A stretch of DNA of 64,000 nt from Allocatelliglobosispora scoriae (GTDB lineage Bacteria; Actinomycetota; Actinomycetes; Mycobacteriales; Micromonosporaceae), in contig NZ_JACHMN010000001.1 of assembly GCF_014204945.1 (NCBI RefSeq), positions 1,178,001 to 1,242,000 of the forward strand. The letters run 5' to 3'. The translations under genes were made by a program, and so were the position numbers. A model generated the notes under the pieces. It made no database searches, had not been told where the DNA came from, and saw nothing but the letters and a program-made list of their open reading frames with translations. Within the stretch, counting starts at the first letter, position 1; every line of letters begins with the position of its first letter. Positions 9,054 to 17,518 of this stretch are shown piece after piece.

Positions 9054-9961
9054 CTACTTTTCGGAGGTGAAGACGTTGCAGATCCGGAAAGGGCACCACT
9101 CGAAGATGTAGCCGCTGACATAGGTGGTCGAACTTCCGGTCGCGGCGGTCGTGATGCCGACGCCACCACCCGCGGACACCAGGTGCACGTGCTCGCCGTA
9201 CTGTCCGTTGCCCCAGGCGTACCCGCCCTGGACCGGGCCGATGCTGCCGTCCATGAAGTCGAACGCGCCGCCGAGGCTGTCCTTGTCGACCGCATCGGAG
9301 AACTCGAGCTTGAGACCCGCACCGGCGCCCGCGCCCTTCGTCGCCTGCTCCGCCGTGAGGGCGGCCTCCTGGGCGGGTGAGAGGTGCCAGCAGCCACCGC
9401 CGCCTGGCAGTCGGCCAGGGACGGCGTCACGAGCGCGCACTCCGGCAGCGACCACAGCCGCAGCCGCGACGACCAGTCACCGCCGTGTGCGCCACGGAAC
9501 GAGCTGTAGTCGATGGTCAGCCTCGCCTTGCCGCTGCCGCGGTCGGCCGCTGCGACCCGCAGGACCAGCCCGTCGCGCACCGGTGCGGGCAGGTTCCTGC
9601 GGTCGAGCGATGACACCGTCACGTCGCCGAGGTCCCCGGCGGCCCGCTCCATCCAGACCGGGAGGGCACCCATGCGTACGCCGGCCGCCGCCGGCAAGGT
9701 CGCACGCGCGGTCGCCGGGGCGGGCCACACCGGCGGCGGGACCTTCGCGCGGACCTCCCTGCGGATCGGCGAGGGTGCCCCGCGCACCTCCCCGCCATCG
9801 GCGTCCAGCTTCTCGACCTGCGGTGTCAGCCCGGTGGCCGACACCGTCGCCGCCGCCGCCGCGGCGGCGGGAGGTGCGAGCAGCAGCGTGGCGGTCATCG
9901 CCGCGCCGAGCGCCGCTGCCGACCACCTCCGATATCCGCCTCTGTCATGGATCGATCGCAT
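9054..9961 (-). pseudogene. Frameshifted, core-less RHS-type secreted gene
   Basis: Residues 1-190 read from the ATG at 9961 form a signal peptide plus the same N-terminal module as the large RHS protein at 1445-7699 (shared LTPQVE, EVRG, PPVWP, GDWSSRLRLW and PEC motifs). Near 9395-9405 that frame turns into Arg/Ser-rich nonsense. A second frame then becomes protein-like to a stop at 9054, giving about 100 residues rich in Gly and aromatic residues (GEHVHLVSAGGG, EWCPFRICNVF). No YD-repeat core lies between. The simplest reading is a deletion of the RHS core with a frameshift, leaving the N-terminal module joined to the old C-terminal tail. A sequencing error at the GGCGGCGG run, or two separate small genes, are alternatives. 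It is transcribed towards the large RHS gene, with the flavoenzyme gene between them. Confidence 0.6.
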
Positions 9962-9993
9962 CGATGGCCCCTCTGCATCCGGTAGGGAGAGTT

Positions 9994-10044
9994 CGGATGC
10001 AGGGTTGCCGAGGCCGCCTTCAATACGCTTTCAGCCCGGTGTCA
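9994..10044 (-). promoter_or_regulatory. Putative promoter of the degenerate RHS gene
   Basis: Minus-strand TTGAAG (10023-10018), then 18 nt, then CATCCG (9999-9994), preceded by a TGACACCGG..TGAAAGC block. This matches the arrangement at 7729-7779. An inverted repeat CTGCATCCG/CGGATGCAG (9973-9981 and 9994-10002) overlaps the -10 position. Confidence 0.45.
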
Positions 10045-10052
10045 ACGGGTCG

Positions 10053-10091
10053 GCGGTCGGGGTGCCGGCACCGATCCGACACCCCGACCGC
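10053..10091 (-). terminator. Hairpin terminator of the FN3/discoidin gene
   Basis: A 12-bp inverted repeat (10053-10064 and 10080-10091) just downstream of the stop codon at 10099. Confidence 0.5.
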
Positions 10092-10098
10092 TGACCGG

Positions 10099-11919
10099 CT
10101 AGACGCCGAAGACCTGGAACTCCAGCAGCGAGTAGCCGTACTGCGTCGCCCGCTGCGTGCCGTAGAGCCGCACGTAGCGGCCCGAGCCCGTGACGGCGAG
10201 GTCCTGCACCCCGCCGGCGCCCGTGGTGGTGGAGTAGATCGTGGTCCAGGTGGTGCCGTTCGCCGACGTCTGCAGCTGGAACGCCTTGCCGTAGGCGGTC
10301 TGCCAGTTCAGCACGATGCGGCTGACGCTGTGCGTGGCACCCAGGTCGACCTGGAGCCACTGCGGGTCACTGAAGGCGCTGGACCAGCGGGTGGCCGTGT
10401 TGCCGTCGACCGCGGCGGTGGCCGGAAGGCCGGCGTTCTCCACCGATGAGGCGGTCGCGGGCTGGCCCTGCGACAGCAGCACGGCTCCGCCCCCGCCGCT
10501 GGGCGTGGCGCTGACCTCGGCCGACGACGGCGAGGTCCCGGCGGCGTTCGTCGCGGCCACCTTGTAGTAGTAGGTGGTGCCGTTGACGGCGGTCCCGTCG
10601 GTGAAGCTGTTCGTCGCCGAGGTGACGACCGGGGTCGCCGCCTCGCCGCCGGGGGCGGTGCCCCGGAAGACGCTGTAGCCGGTGGCACCGGCGACGGCGT
10701 TCCAGGTGAGCCGGACCGAGTTGTTGCCGCCGACCGCGGCGACCCCGCCGGGCGCGGCCGGGATGCCGCCGGTCGCGGTGGGGATGACCGAGACCTCGTT
10801 GGAGTTGGGCGAGCCGCCGACGGCGTTGGCCGCCGACACGAAGTAGAAGTACTGCTTGTTGTTCTGCAGGCCGGTGTCGGTGAAGGTGGTGGTCGTGCCG
10901 CCGACGGTGCCGACCGGGGTGTTGACCTCACCGTCGGACTTCGTGCCGCGGTAGATGCGGTAGGAGGTCGGTGCACCGCTGGTGCTGGCGTTCCAGGTGA
11001 GGGTGGCACCGGCGTTGCCGGGCGTCACCCGCAGGTTGGTCGGGCCGCTCGGGCTCGACGCGGTGGCCGGGGTGACGATGAGCTGGTCCACCCGGGAGAG
11101 CCCGTGGTCGGAGACGGCGAACTGCTGCACCGAGTTGACCCCGGCGTTGAGCCGCACCTGCAGGGCGGAGAGGTCGTAGACGTCGAAGCTGCCGGTGATC
11201 GGGAAGCTCTGCGTCGAGGTGATGACGGTGCCGTTGACCTTGAGACCCATCTGCCGGTTGTTGACTCCGGGGAACAGGCCGCCCTGGAAGGCGTACCGCC
11301 AGGCCAGGGTGTAGAGGCCCGCGGTCGGGACGACGACGTTGTTGAAGGTCATCGTGCCCTCGTCGGCGTACGCCATGTCGGCGACCCGGTCACCGGGCGA
11401 CTCCGAGCCGGAGGAGCCGAGCACCGACGGGAACCAGCCGGACAGCGTCTGGAACCAGTCGAAGCCGCCGAAGACGGCGTCCTTGCAGTAGTAGACCTTG
11501 CTGTTGCCGACGGTCACGCCCGGCACGTCACCCCCGGTGGGGATCGGCGGCGGCGTCTTGGAGGCGTCTTCGGGAGAGCGCGGTGACTCGCCCGACGCGT
11601 TGACGGCGGTGACCTGGTAGAAGTAGATCGGAGTGGGGCTGAGGCCCTCGTCCTCGTACTCCAGCTCCGTGGTCGAGCCGATGGGCGTGGCGCCCTCGCC
11701 GCCGGACGAGGTGCCGCGGTAGATGTTGTAGCTGGTGGCGCCGGGGACGGCTTCCCACTCGACGGTGATCGAGAGGTCGGCGCCCGCGACGAGTTCGAGC
11801 TCCTCGGGCGCGGCGGGGACAGCCGCCGCGTTGGCGGCCGGGGCCGTGGCGAGCCCCAGTCCGAAGAGGACGAGCAGGAGAGCCGATGCGCGAGCGGTGC
11901 GGCGCAGAGCTGTTTTCAT
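10099..11919 (-). CDS. Secreted FN3 protein with C-terminal discoidin (CBM32-like) domain
   Basis: A 606-residue exported protein. A signal peptide (about 1-32, ending ANA-A) is followed by a fibronectin type III domain (35-125), a 150-residue beta-rich module with a Cys-Lys-Asp start and a DQLIVTP end (130-285) that looks like a CBM6/35-type jelly roll, two further FN3 domains (290-385 and 390-478), and an F5/8 type C domain (483-606, motifs TRWSSAFSDPQWLQVDLG and RYVRLYG). No catalytic domain is seen, so it is probably a polysaccharide-binding or surface-adhesion protein. The ATG at 11919 has GGAG 6 nt upstream. The neighbouring LacI gene and GH30 enzymes suggest the same polysaccharide-related regulon, but this is inference. 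Confidence 0.8.
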   Translation of the reverse strand: MKTALRRTARASALLLVLFGLGLATAPAANAAAVPAAPEELELVAGADLSITVEWEAVPGATSYNIYRGTSSGGEGATPIGSTTELEYEDEGLSPTPIYFYQVTAVNASGESPRSPEDASKTPPPIPTGGDVPGVTVGNSKVYYCKDAVFGGFDWFQTLSGWFPSVLGSSGSESPGDRVADMAYADEGTMTFNNVVVPTAGLYTLAWRYAFQGGLFPGVNNRQMGLKVNGTVITSTQSFPITGSFDVYDLSALQVRLNAGVNSVQQFAVSDHGLSRVDQLIVTPATASSPSGPTNLRVTPGNAGATLTWNASTSGAPTSYRIYRGTKSDGEVNTPVGTVGGTTTTFTDTGLQNNKQYFYFVSAANAVGGSPNSNEVSVIPTATGGIPAAPGGVAAVGGNNSVRLTWNAVAGATGYSVFRGTAPGGEAATPVVTSATNSFTDGTAVNGTTYYYKVAATNAAGTSPSSAEVSATPSGGGGAVLLSQGQPATASSVENAGLPATAAVDGNTATRWSSAFSDPQWLQVDLGATHSVSRIVLNWQTAYGKAFQLQTSANGTTWTTIYSTTTGAGGVQDLAVTGSGRYVRLYGTQRATQYGYSLLEFQVFGV

Positions 11920-12101
11920 GTCAACTCCGAGAGGTAAGGACGGTTACCTGTTGCGCAGGTGTCGCGGCGGCAGGGACTTGCCACCACATCGGTGTTCACC
12001 TGCGCATATGTTGCCAGAGAGCGCTCTCCGCTGGACGGTATCATCCGACCCTGTCGATGAGTAGGAGTTGCCACGACGTTGCCACCGTGTTTCGCCGACA
12101 A

Positions 12102-12170
12102 GCCGCAACTCTTCAAGAGTTGGTGTTTCAGGCCGCTAGGCCTTAACACCAACTCTTGAAGAGTTGCGGC
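12102..12170. repeat. Nested palindrome, 26-bp arms
   Basis: Perfect 26-bp inverted repeat (12102-12127 and 12145-12170) around a 17-nt centre that itself contains AGGCC/GGCCT. Each arm contains the near-palindrome CAACTCTTCAAGAGTTG. It begins 17 nt beyond the LacI stop codon, so it may end lacI transcription, but the palindrome inside each arm looks more like a protein-binding site. A single copy of the arm motif recurs at 21207-21223. Confidence 0.75.
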
Positions 12171-12187
12171 ATCGCGTGGGGGCGCGG

Positions 12188-13219
12188 TCAGGCGGCGGGT
12201 ACGGGTCCCGTCGACTCCCGGATCACCAGCTCGGTGGCGAGGTCCACGTGCAGCGCGTCGAGCCGGTGCCGCTCCTGAAGCCGCAGCAGCTGGGTGACCG
12301 CCATCCGCCCCATCTCCTGCAACGGCTGCCGAACCGTGGTCAGCAGCGGCGACGTGGCCCGGCTCAGCTCGATGTCGTCGAACCCGGCGACCGACAGGTC
12401 CTGCGGCACCCGCAGCCGCCGCTCGGCCGCCGCCCGCAGCGCCCCGACGGCGATCTTGTCGTTGAACCCGACCAGCGCCGTCGGCCGGTCCGGCAGGTCC
12501 AGCAGATGGCACGCGGCCCGATAGCCGTCCTCGGTCGTGGGGTGGACGCTGCGGTGCAGCTCCGGCTGGAGCAGCAGGCCCGCGTCGGCGAGCGCCGAAC
12601 CGTGCCCGGCGAGGCGGGCGTCGCTCGCCATCCACTCGTCGGGGCCGCCGATGACGCCGATGCGCCGGTGGCCGAGCTCGATCAGGTGGGCGGCGAGGCG
12701 GCGGGCCCCGGCGGCGTGGGCGGCGGAGACCGCGACGATGTCGCCGGGCAGCGGTGTACGCGGGTCCACTACGACGAACGCGACCTTCCTGGCCCGCAGC
12801 GCGATGATCTCCTCGACCGGCTCGGGCGGCAGGATCAGGATGGCACCGCTGATGCCCGCCCGGGCGTGCAGGTCGACGAGGGCGCGCTTGGCGGCGGCGG
12901 GCTCCCCGGCGTCGAGGATCATGTGGCGGCCGTGCAGGTCGAGGGTCTCGGCGATGGAGCTGACGATCAGTCCGAAGTAGTCGGTGAGCAGGTAGGGGCA
13001 GCGGACGAAGACCGCCTCGGCGCTGCGGGGAGCGCCCTGGCTGCGCGGGGCGGGCGCCTGGGCGCCGAGTTCGTCGACGGCGCGGCGGACCAGGTCGCGG
13101 GTGTGCGGTGCGACGTTGTCCTGGCCGTTGAGCACCCGGGAGACGGTCGCGATGGAGACACCGGTCTGCGCGGCGATGTCGCGCACGGTGGCCCGACCGG
13201 GGCTGCTCGGGCGCGTCAC
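12188..13219 (-). CDS. LacI-family transcriptional regulator
   Basis: A 343-residue repressor. An N-terminal LacI helix-turn-helix (ATVRDIAAQTGVSIATVSRVLNG split over residues 10-33, with the hinge to ~60) is followed by a periplasmic-binding-protein-like ligand domain to the C-terminus (VVVDPR, VGFNDKIAVG, VAGFDDIE). Such regulators normally bind a palindromic operator and release it on binding a sugar. The start is the GTG at 13219. The gene is divergent from two secreted GH30 hydrolases, with an operator-like site in the shared upstream region, so it probably represses them and perhaps the binding protein downstream; the ligand is unknown. Confidence 0.9.
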   Translation of the reverse strand: MTRPSSPGRATVRDIAAQTGVSIATVSRVLNGQDNVAPHTRDLVRRAVDELGAQAPAPRSQGAPRSAEAVFVRCPYLLTDYFGLIVSSIAETLDLHGRHMILDAGEPAAAKRALVDLHARAGISGAILILPPEPVEEIIALRARKVAFVVVDPRTPLPGDIVAVSAAHAAGARRLAAHLIELGHRRIGVIGGPDEWMASDARLAGHGSALADAGLLLQPELHRSVHPTTEDGYRAACHLLDLPDRPTALVGFNDKIAVGALRAAAERRLRVPQDLSVAGFDDIELSRATSPLLTTVRQPLQEMGRMAVTQLLRLQERHRLDALHVDLATELVIRESTGPVPAA

Positions 13220-13324
13220 GTGTTACACCGCGTCATTCTCATCTCCTCAGCATAGATCCCCTTGGTGGGGACCGTGTCCACACCACACCTTGACAATCGG
13301 GTGAAGTCGATGTCTCCTCTGTAT

Positions 13325-13338
13325 CAGAAACGTTCCAG
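13325..13338. promoter_or_regulatory. Candidate LacI-type operator
   Basis: CAGAAACGTTCCAG is an imperfect palindrome centred on AACGTT, the central CG arrangement typical of LacI-family operators. It lies in the shared upstream region, 39 bp before the first GH30 start. A neighbouring AT-rich stretch (13339-13361) would fit a promoter. Confidence 0.35.
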
Positions 13339-13376
13339 AATTGTTACATATTGTTTCATACATGGGAGGTCACGTG

Positions 13377-15293
13377 ATGAAGAGATTCGCCACTCTCGCT
13401 CTCGCTGCGGCGTGTCTCGCCGCGGCGGCCGGCACCGCCTCGGCCCACGACCGGCCGACGAGCGTGCAGGCCCAGGTCTTCGTGACCACCGTGGACCGGG
13501 CCGAGCTGCTGCACCAGCGTCCGGCCGTCGCCTTCGCCAAGGGCGCGTCGCCCGAGACCACGATCACGGTCGACCCGCAGCGCGAGTTCCAGACCGTCGA
13601 CGGCTTCGGCGCCTCCATCACCGACTCGTCGGCCGCGCTGCTCACCGGGCTTGCCCCCGCCGCCCGGGAGCAGGCGATGCGCTCGCTCTTCGACCCGGCC
13701 GCCGGCATCGGGGTCAGCTTCCTGCGCCAGCCCGTCGGCTCCTCGGACTTCACCGCCGAGGCCGCGCACTACACCTACGACGACATGCCCGCCGGGCAGA
13801 CCGACTTCGGGCTGCGGCACTTCAGCATCGCCCACGACGAGCAGGCGATCCTGCCGCTGCTGCGCCGCGCCAAGCAGCTCAACCCGCGCCTCACCGTGCT
13901 CGCGACGCCGTGGAGCCCGCCCGCGTGGATGAAGACCGGCGACTCGCTCGTCGGCGGCTCGCTCAAGAACGACCCCAAGATCTATCGGGTGTACGCCGCC
14001 TACCTGCTGAAGTTCGTCCAGGCCTACGCCGCCGCCGGGGTGCCGATCGACTACCTCACCGTGCAGAACGAGCCGCAGAACCGGCACCCGAGCGCCTACC
14101 CGGGGACGGACATGAACGTCGCCGCGCAGGCGGCCGTGATCCAGATCCTGGGTCCGCTGCTGCGCAAGGCGAGCCCGCGCACGAAGATCCTCGCCTACGA
14201 CCACAACTGGGCCACGCACCCCGGCGACATCGAGTCCACGCCGCCCGGGCAGGACCCGGAGACCGACTACCCCTACCGCCTGCTCGCCGATCCGGCCACG
14301 GCGAAGTGGGTCGCCGGGACCGCGTACCACTGCTACTACGGCGAGCCGGCCGCGCAGAGTGCGCTGCACGCGGCGTACCCGTCGAAGGGTATTTGGTTCT
14401 CGGAGTGCTCGGGGTCGCACGGCCCGGACGACACCCCGGCGCAGATCTTCCGGGGGACCCTGACCTGGCACGCGCGGACCTTGACGATCGGGACCACCCG
14501 CAACTGGGCGAAGTCGGTCGTGACCTGGAACATCGCGCTCGACGAGACCAGCGGCCCGCACCTGGGCGGCTGCGGCACCTGCACCGGCCTGCTCACCGTC
14601 CGCGCCGACGGGACGGTCAGCACCGACGCGGAGTATTACACGATCGGGCACCTGGCGAAGTTCGTGCAGCCGGGCGCCGTGCGGATCGGCAGCACCTCCT
14701 TCGGGACGACCGGGTGGAACGGCCAGATCATGGACGTGGCGTTCCGCAACCCGGACGGCTCCACCGCGCTGGTCGTGCACAACGAGAACGACGACCCGCG
14801 CACCTTCGCCGTCGCCGTCGGCGACCAGTCGTTCACCTACACCCTGCCCGGCGGTGCGCTCGCGACCTTCACCTGGCCGCGCTCCCCCGGTCTGCGCACC
14901 CACCTGCGACAGCTTCCACTGACGGGGGCGACCGCCACCGCCTCGCCCAACGCGGCCGACGCCGCGCTCGCGATCGACGACGACGCCTCGACCCGCTGGT
15001 CCAGCGGTGCGGCGCAGGCGCCGGGGCAGTACCTCCAGGTCGACCTCGGCCGCCCGACGACGGTCCGGCGGGTCGCGATCGACAGCGGCGGCAGCACCGG
15101 CGACTACGCCCGCTCCTGGTCGCTTCAGGCGAGCGACGACAGCGTGACGTGGCGGTCCCTCGCCACCGGCACCGGCGTCGGGCAGCTCACGAATGTCGAC
15201 ATCGGACACATCCGGACCCGGTATCTGCGGGTCAGCGCCACCGCAGCCGTCGGCAACTGGTGGAGCATCGCCGACCTGCGGCTCTACGCGTGA
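13377..15293 (+). CDS. Secreted GH30 glycoside hydrolase with C-terminal discoidin domain
   Basis: A 638-residue exported enzyme. A signal peptide (about 1-24, ASA-H) is followed by a GH30 (beta/alpha)8 barrel with its side beta-domain (about 35-500) and an F5/8 type C domain (about 510-638, TRWSSGAAQAPGQYLQVDLG). The likely acid/base is E232 in VQNEP and the nucleophile E343 in FSECSG; the DGFGASITDSSA motif near residue 80 is also characteristic. GH30 includes beta-glucosylceramidase, beta-1,6-glucanase and xylanase; ECSG and the overall pattern fit the GH30_1-like beta-1,6-glucanase/glucosidase group, but the substrate is unproven. The start at ATG 13377 has GGGAGG 7 nt upstream. Confidence 0.88.
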   Translation: MKRFATLALAAACLAAAAGTASAHDRPTSVQAQVFVTTVDRAELLHQRPAVAFAKGASPETTITVDPQREFQTVDGFGASITDSSAALLTGLAPAAREQAMRSLFDPAAGIGVSFLRQPVGSSDFTAEAAHYTYDDMPAGQTDFGLRHFSIAHDEQAILPLLRRAKQLNPRLTVLATPWSPPAWMKTGDSLVGGSLKNDPKIYRVYAAYLLKFVQAYAAAGVPIDYLTVQNEPQNRHPSAYPGTDMNVAAQAAVIQILGPLLRKASPRTKILAYDHNWATHPGDIESTPPGQDPETDYPYRLLADPATAKWVAGTAYHCYYGEPAAQSALHAAYPSKGIWFSECSGSHGPDDTPAQIFRGTLTWHARTLTIGTTRNWAKSVVTWNIALDETSGPHLGGCGTCTGLLTVRADGTVSTDAEYYTIGHLAKFVQPGAVRIGSTSFGTTGWNGQIMDVAFRNPDGSTALVVHNENDDPRTFAVAVGDQSFTYTLPGGALATFTWPRSPGLRTHLRQLPLTGATATASPNAADAALAIDDDASTRWSSGAAQAPGQYLQVDLGRPTTVRRVAIDSGGSTGDYARSWSLQASDDSVTWRSLATGTGVGQLTNVDIGHIRTRYLRVSATAAVGNWWSIADLRLYA

Positions 15294-15449
15294 GCGTGCC
15301 CGTCGACGTGGCGCCTGACGGCGTTGCCCGGCGCCGGGTGCGCAGGCTCCGGCGAGCCCCGCGGGGCCTCGGCCGCCGCGCTCCCGCGCGCGCCGAACCG
15401 CACCCGGCGGCACCGTGCGCCGTGCCGGTCGCCACGTCGACGGGCACGC
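15294..15449. repeat. Long inverted repeat between the two GH30 genes
   Basis: Perfect 20-bp arms (15294-15313 and 15430-15449) begin one base after the first GH30 stop codon and enclose 116 nt of extremely GC-rich DNA with further internal complementarity (GCCGGGTGCG against CGCACCCGGC). It may be a terminator, an attenuator or an mRNA-stabilising structure between the paired genes. Confidence 0.55.
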
Positions 15450-15507
15450 GACACAGACCTGGCGGTCCGGCCGTCCACCGGGCCGACTTCTCCCAGAGAG
15501 GAACACG

Positions 15508-17355
15508 ATGAACCGTCCCACACCCCGGCGTCGATGGCTCGCCATCGGTTCGGCGGTGGCGATCACCGCCGCCACCGTCGCCGCCTACCAGGTCGCCGCC
15601 GCCCCGGCGTCCTACGCCGCCACCAACGCCGCCGTCTGGCTCACCACGCCGGACCGGGCGAACCTGCTCACGTCGAAGCCCGCCGTCGCCTTCGGCTCGG
15701 GCGGGAGCGGGTCGGTGATCACCGTCAACCCGAACACCAGCTACCAGTCGATGGTCGGCTTCGGCGCGTCGATCACCGACGCGTCGGCCTCGGTCATCGC
15801 GGGCTCGTCGGCCCGCAACTCCGTGATGACCGCGCTCTTCAGCCCGACCAGCGGCATCGGCCTGAGCTTCCTGCGGCAGCCGATCGGCGCGTCGGACTTC
15901 TCCACCTCCTTCTACACCTACGACGACGGCGCGGCCGACCCGAGCCTGTCCCGCTTCTCCGTCGCGCACGACAACGCGCAGATCCTGCCGCTGCTCACCC
16001 AGGCGCGGTCGCTGAACCCGCAGATCAGCTTCATGGGTGCGCCGTGGAGCGCACCAGCGTGGATGAAGACCAACGGCAACCTCATCGGCGGCTCGCTCAA
16101 CGCCAGCTACAACAGCACCTACGCCGACTACCTGGTCAAGTTCGCCCAGGCCTACCAGGCGGCCGGGGTGCCGATCGGCTACCTCAGCGTGCAGAACGAG
16201 CCGCAGTTCTCCCCGCCCGGCTACCCTGGCATGCTGATGAGCGCCGCCCAGCAGTCGACCATCATCAGCGCGCTCGGCCCGAAGCTCTCGGCGGCCGGGC
16301 TCGGCACGAAGATCCTCGCCTGGGACCACAACTGGGACCAGCCGTCCTACGCCACCAGCGTGCTGAGCAGCTCCGCGGCACAGTACGTGGCCGGAACCGC
16401 CTGGCACTGCTACGGCGGTGACCCGAGCGCGCAGACGCCGGTGCACAACGCGTACCCGAACAAGGACGTCTTCTTCACCGAGTGCTCCGGGATCGAGTCG
16501 GGCAACACCTTCGCCGACTCGCTGCTGTGGCAGGGCACCAATCTCGCCGTCGGGTCGGTCCGCAACTGGGCCAAGACCGTGACCACCTGGAACATCGCGC
16601 TCAACGCCAACCACGGCCCGGTCATCGGCAGCTGCACCAACTGCATGGGCGTCACCACGATCAACGGCGGCAGCGTCACCTACAACGCGGAGTACTACGT
16701 CCTGGGGCACCTGAGCAAGTTCGTCAAGCCGGGCGCGGTACGCATCGACTCGACCGGCTACGGCTCGGGCGGGGTGCAGAACGTCGCGTTCCGCAACCCG
16801 GACGGCACGGTCGTGCTCGTCGCGATCAACACCGGCGGGGCGCAGAACTTCCAGGTCTCCTACGGCGGCTCGTCGTTCGGCTACAACCTGCCCGCCGGTG
16901 CCATGGCGACCTTCACCTGGCCGGGTACGGTCACCCCGCCGACCAGCCCGTCGGCCTCACCGCCGCCGCCCGGCGGCACCGGGGCCCTGGTCGGCTTCGG
17001 CGGCAAGTGCGCCGACGTGACCGGCGGCAGCTCCGCCAACGGCACCCGGGTGCAGCTGTGGACCTGTAACGGCTCCGCCGCGCAGCAGTGGACCCGGGGC
17101 GCCGACGGCACGCTGCGGGCCCTGGGCAAGTGCCTGGACGTGGTGGACCGCGGGACTGCCAACGGGACCAGGATCCAGATCTGGGACTGCACCGCCGACA
17201 CCAACCAGCGGTGGACCGCGACCGGCGGCACCCTCGTCTCGGTGAGTGCCAACCGCTGCCTCGACGCCACGAACGTCAGCTCCGCCGACGGCACACCACT
17301 GCAGATCTGGGACTGCACCGGCGCCACCAACCAGCGCTGGACCCTCCCCGCGTAG
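15508..17355 (+). CDS. Secreted GH30 glycoside hydrolase with ricin-type lectin domain
   Basis: A 615-residue paralogue of the preceding enzyme. A signal peptide (about 1-38) is followed by a GH30 barrel and side domain (about 45-480), a short Pro/Ser linker and a C-terminal beta-trefoil CBM13/ricin lectin (about 490-615) with three QxW-type repeats (AQQW, NQRW, NQRW). The catalytic glutamates are E231 in VQNEP and E325 in FTECSG. The catalytic parts of the two enzymes align throughout but their binding tails belong to different families, which suggests duplication followed by domain swapping. The start at 15508 has GAGAGGA about 6 nt upstream. The gene is probably co-regulated with its neighbour by the LacI repressor. 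Confidence 0.88.
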   Translation: MNRPTPRRRWLAIGSAVAITAATVAAYQVAAAPASYAATNAAVWLTTPDRANLLTSKPAVAFGSGGSGSVITVNPNTSYQSMVGFGASITDASASVIAGSSARNSVMTALFSPTSGIGLSFLRQPIGASDFSTSFYTYDDGAADPSLSRFSVAHDNAQILPLLTQARSLNPQISFMGAPWSAPAWMKTNGNLIGGSLNASYNSTYADYLVKFAQAYQAAGVPIGYLSVQNEPQFSPPGYPGMLMSAAQQSTIISALGPKLSAAGLGTKILAWDHNWDQPSYATSVLSSSAAQYVAGTAWHCYGGDPSAQTPVHNAYPNKDVFFTECSGIESGNTFADSLLWQGTNLAVGSVRNWAKTVTTWNIALNANHGPVIGSCTNCMGVTTINGGSVTYNAEYYVLGHLSKFVKPGAVRIDSTGYGSGGVQNVAFRNPDGTVVLVAINTGGAQNFQVSYGGSSFGYNLPAGAMATFTWPGTVTPPTSPSASPPPPGGTGALVGFGGKCADVTGGSSANGTRVQLWTCNGSAAQQWTRGADGTLRALGKCLDVVDRGTANGTRIQIWDCTADTNQRWTATGGTLVSVSANRCLDATNVSSADGTPLQIWDCTGATNQRWTLPA

Positions 17356-17358
17356 GCC

Positions 17359-17406
17359 CGCGTGGTGTTGCGGACCGTGGCCCGCCACGGTCCGCAACAC
17401 CACGCG
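17359..17406 (+). terminator. Strong hairpin terminator after the GH30 pair
   Basis: Perfect 22-bp inverted repeat (17359-17380 and 17385-17406) with a 4-nt loop, 4 bases after the second GH30 stop codon. Confidence 0.85.
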
Positions 17407-17518
17407 CGATGATCGCGTTCCGCCACACGGAACGCTTCATGTACAACCTCATCGACCAAGTGTTCTGCTCCCAGAGCGCGTGCCGATCCGCGGCGAGCGA
17501 CTGAGGAGGACCCATAGC

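Noticed and set aside
8855-9961. An intact 368-residue secreted protein at the second RHS locus
   Set aside because: After residue ~190 this frame becomes Arg/Ser-rich and overlaps the flavoenzyme gene; the alternative frame is protein-like, so a frameshift is the better reading.
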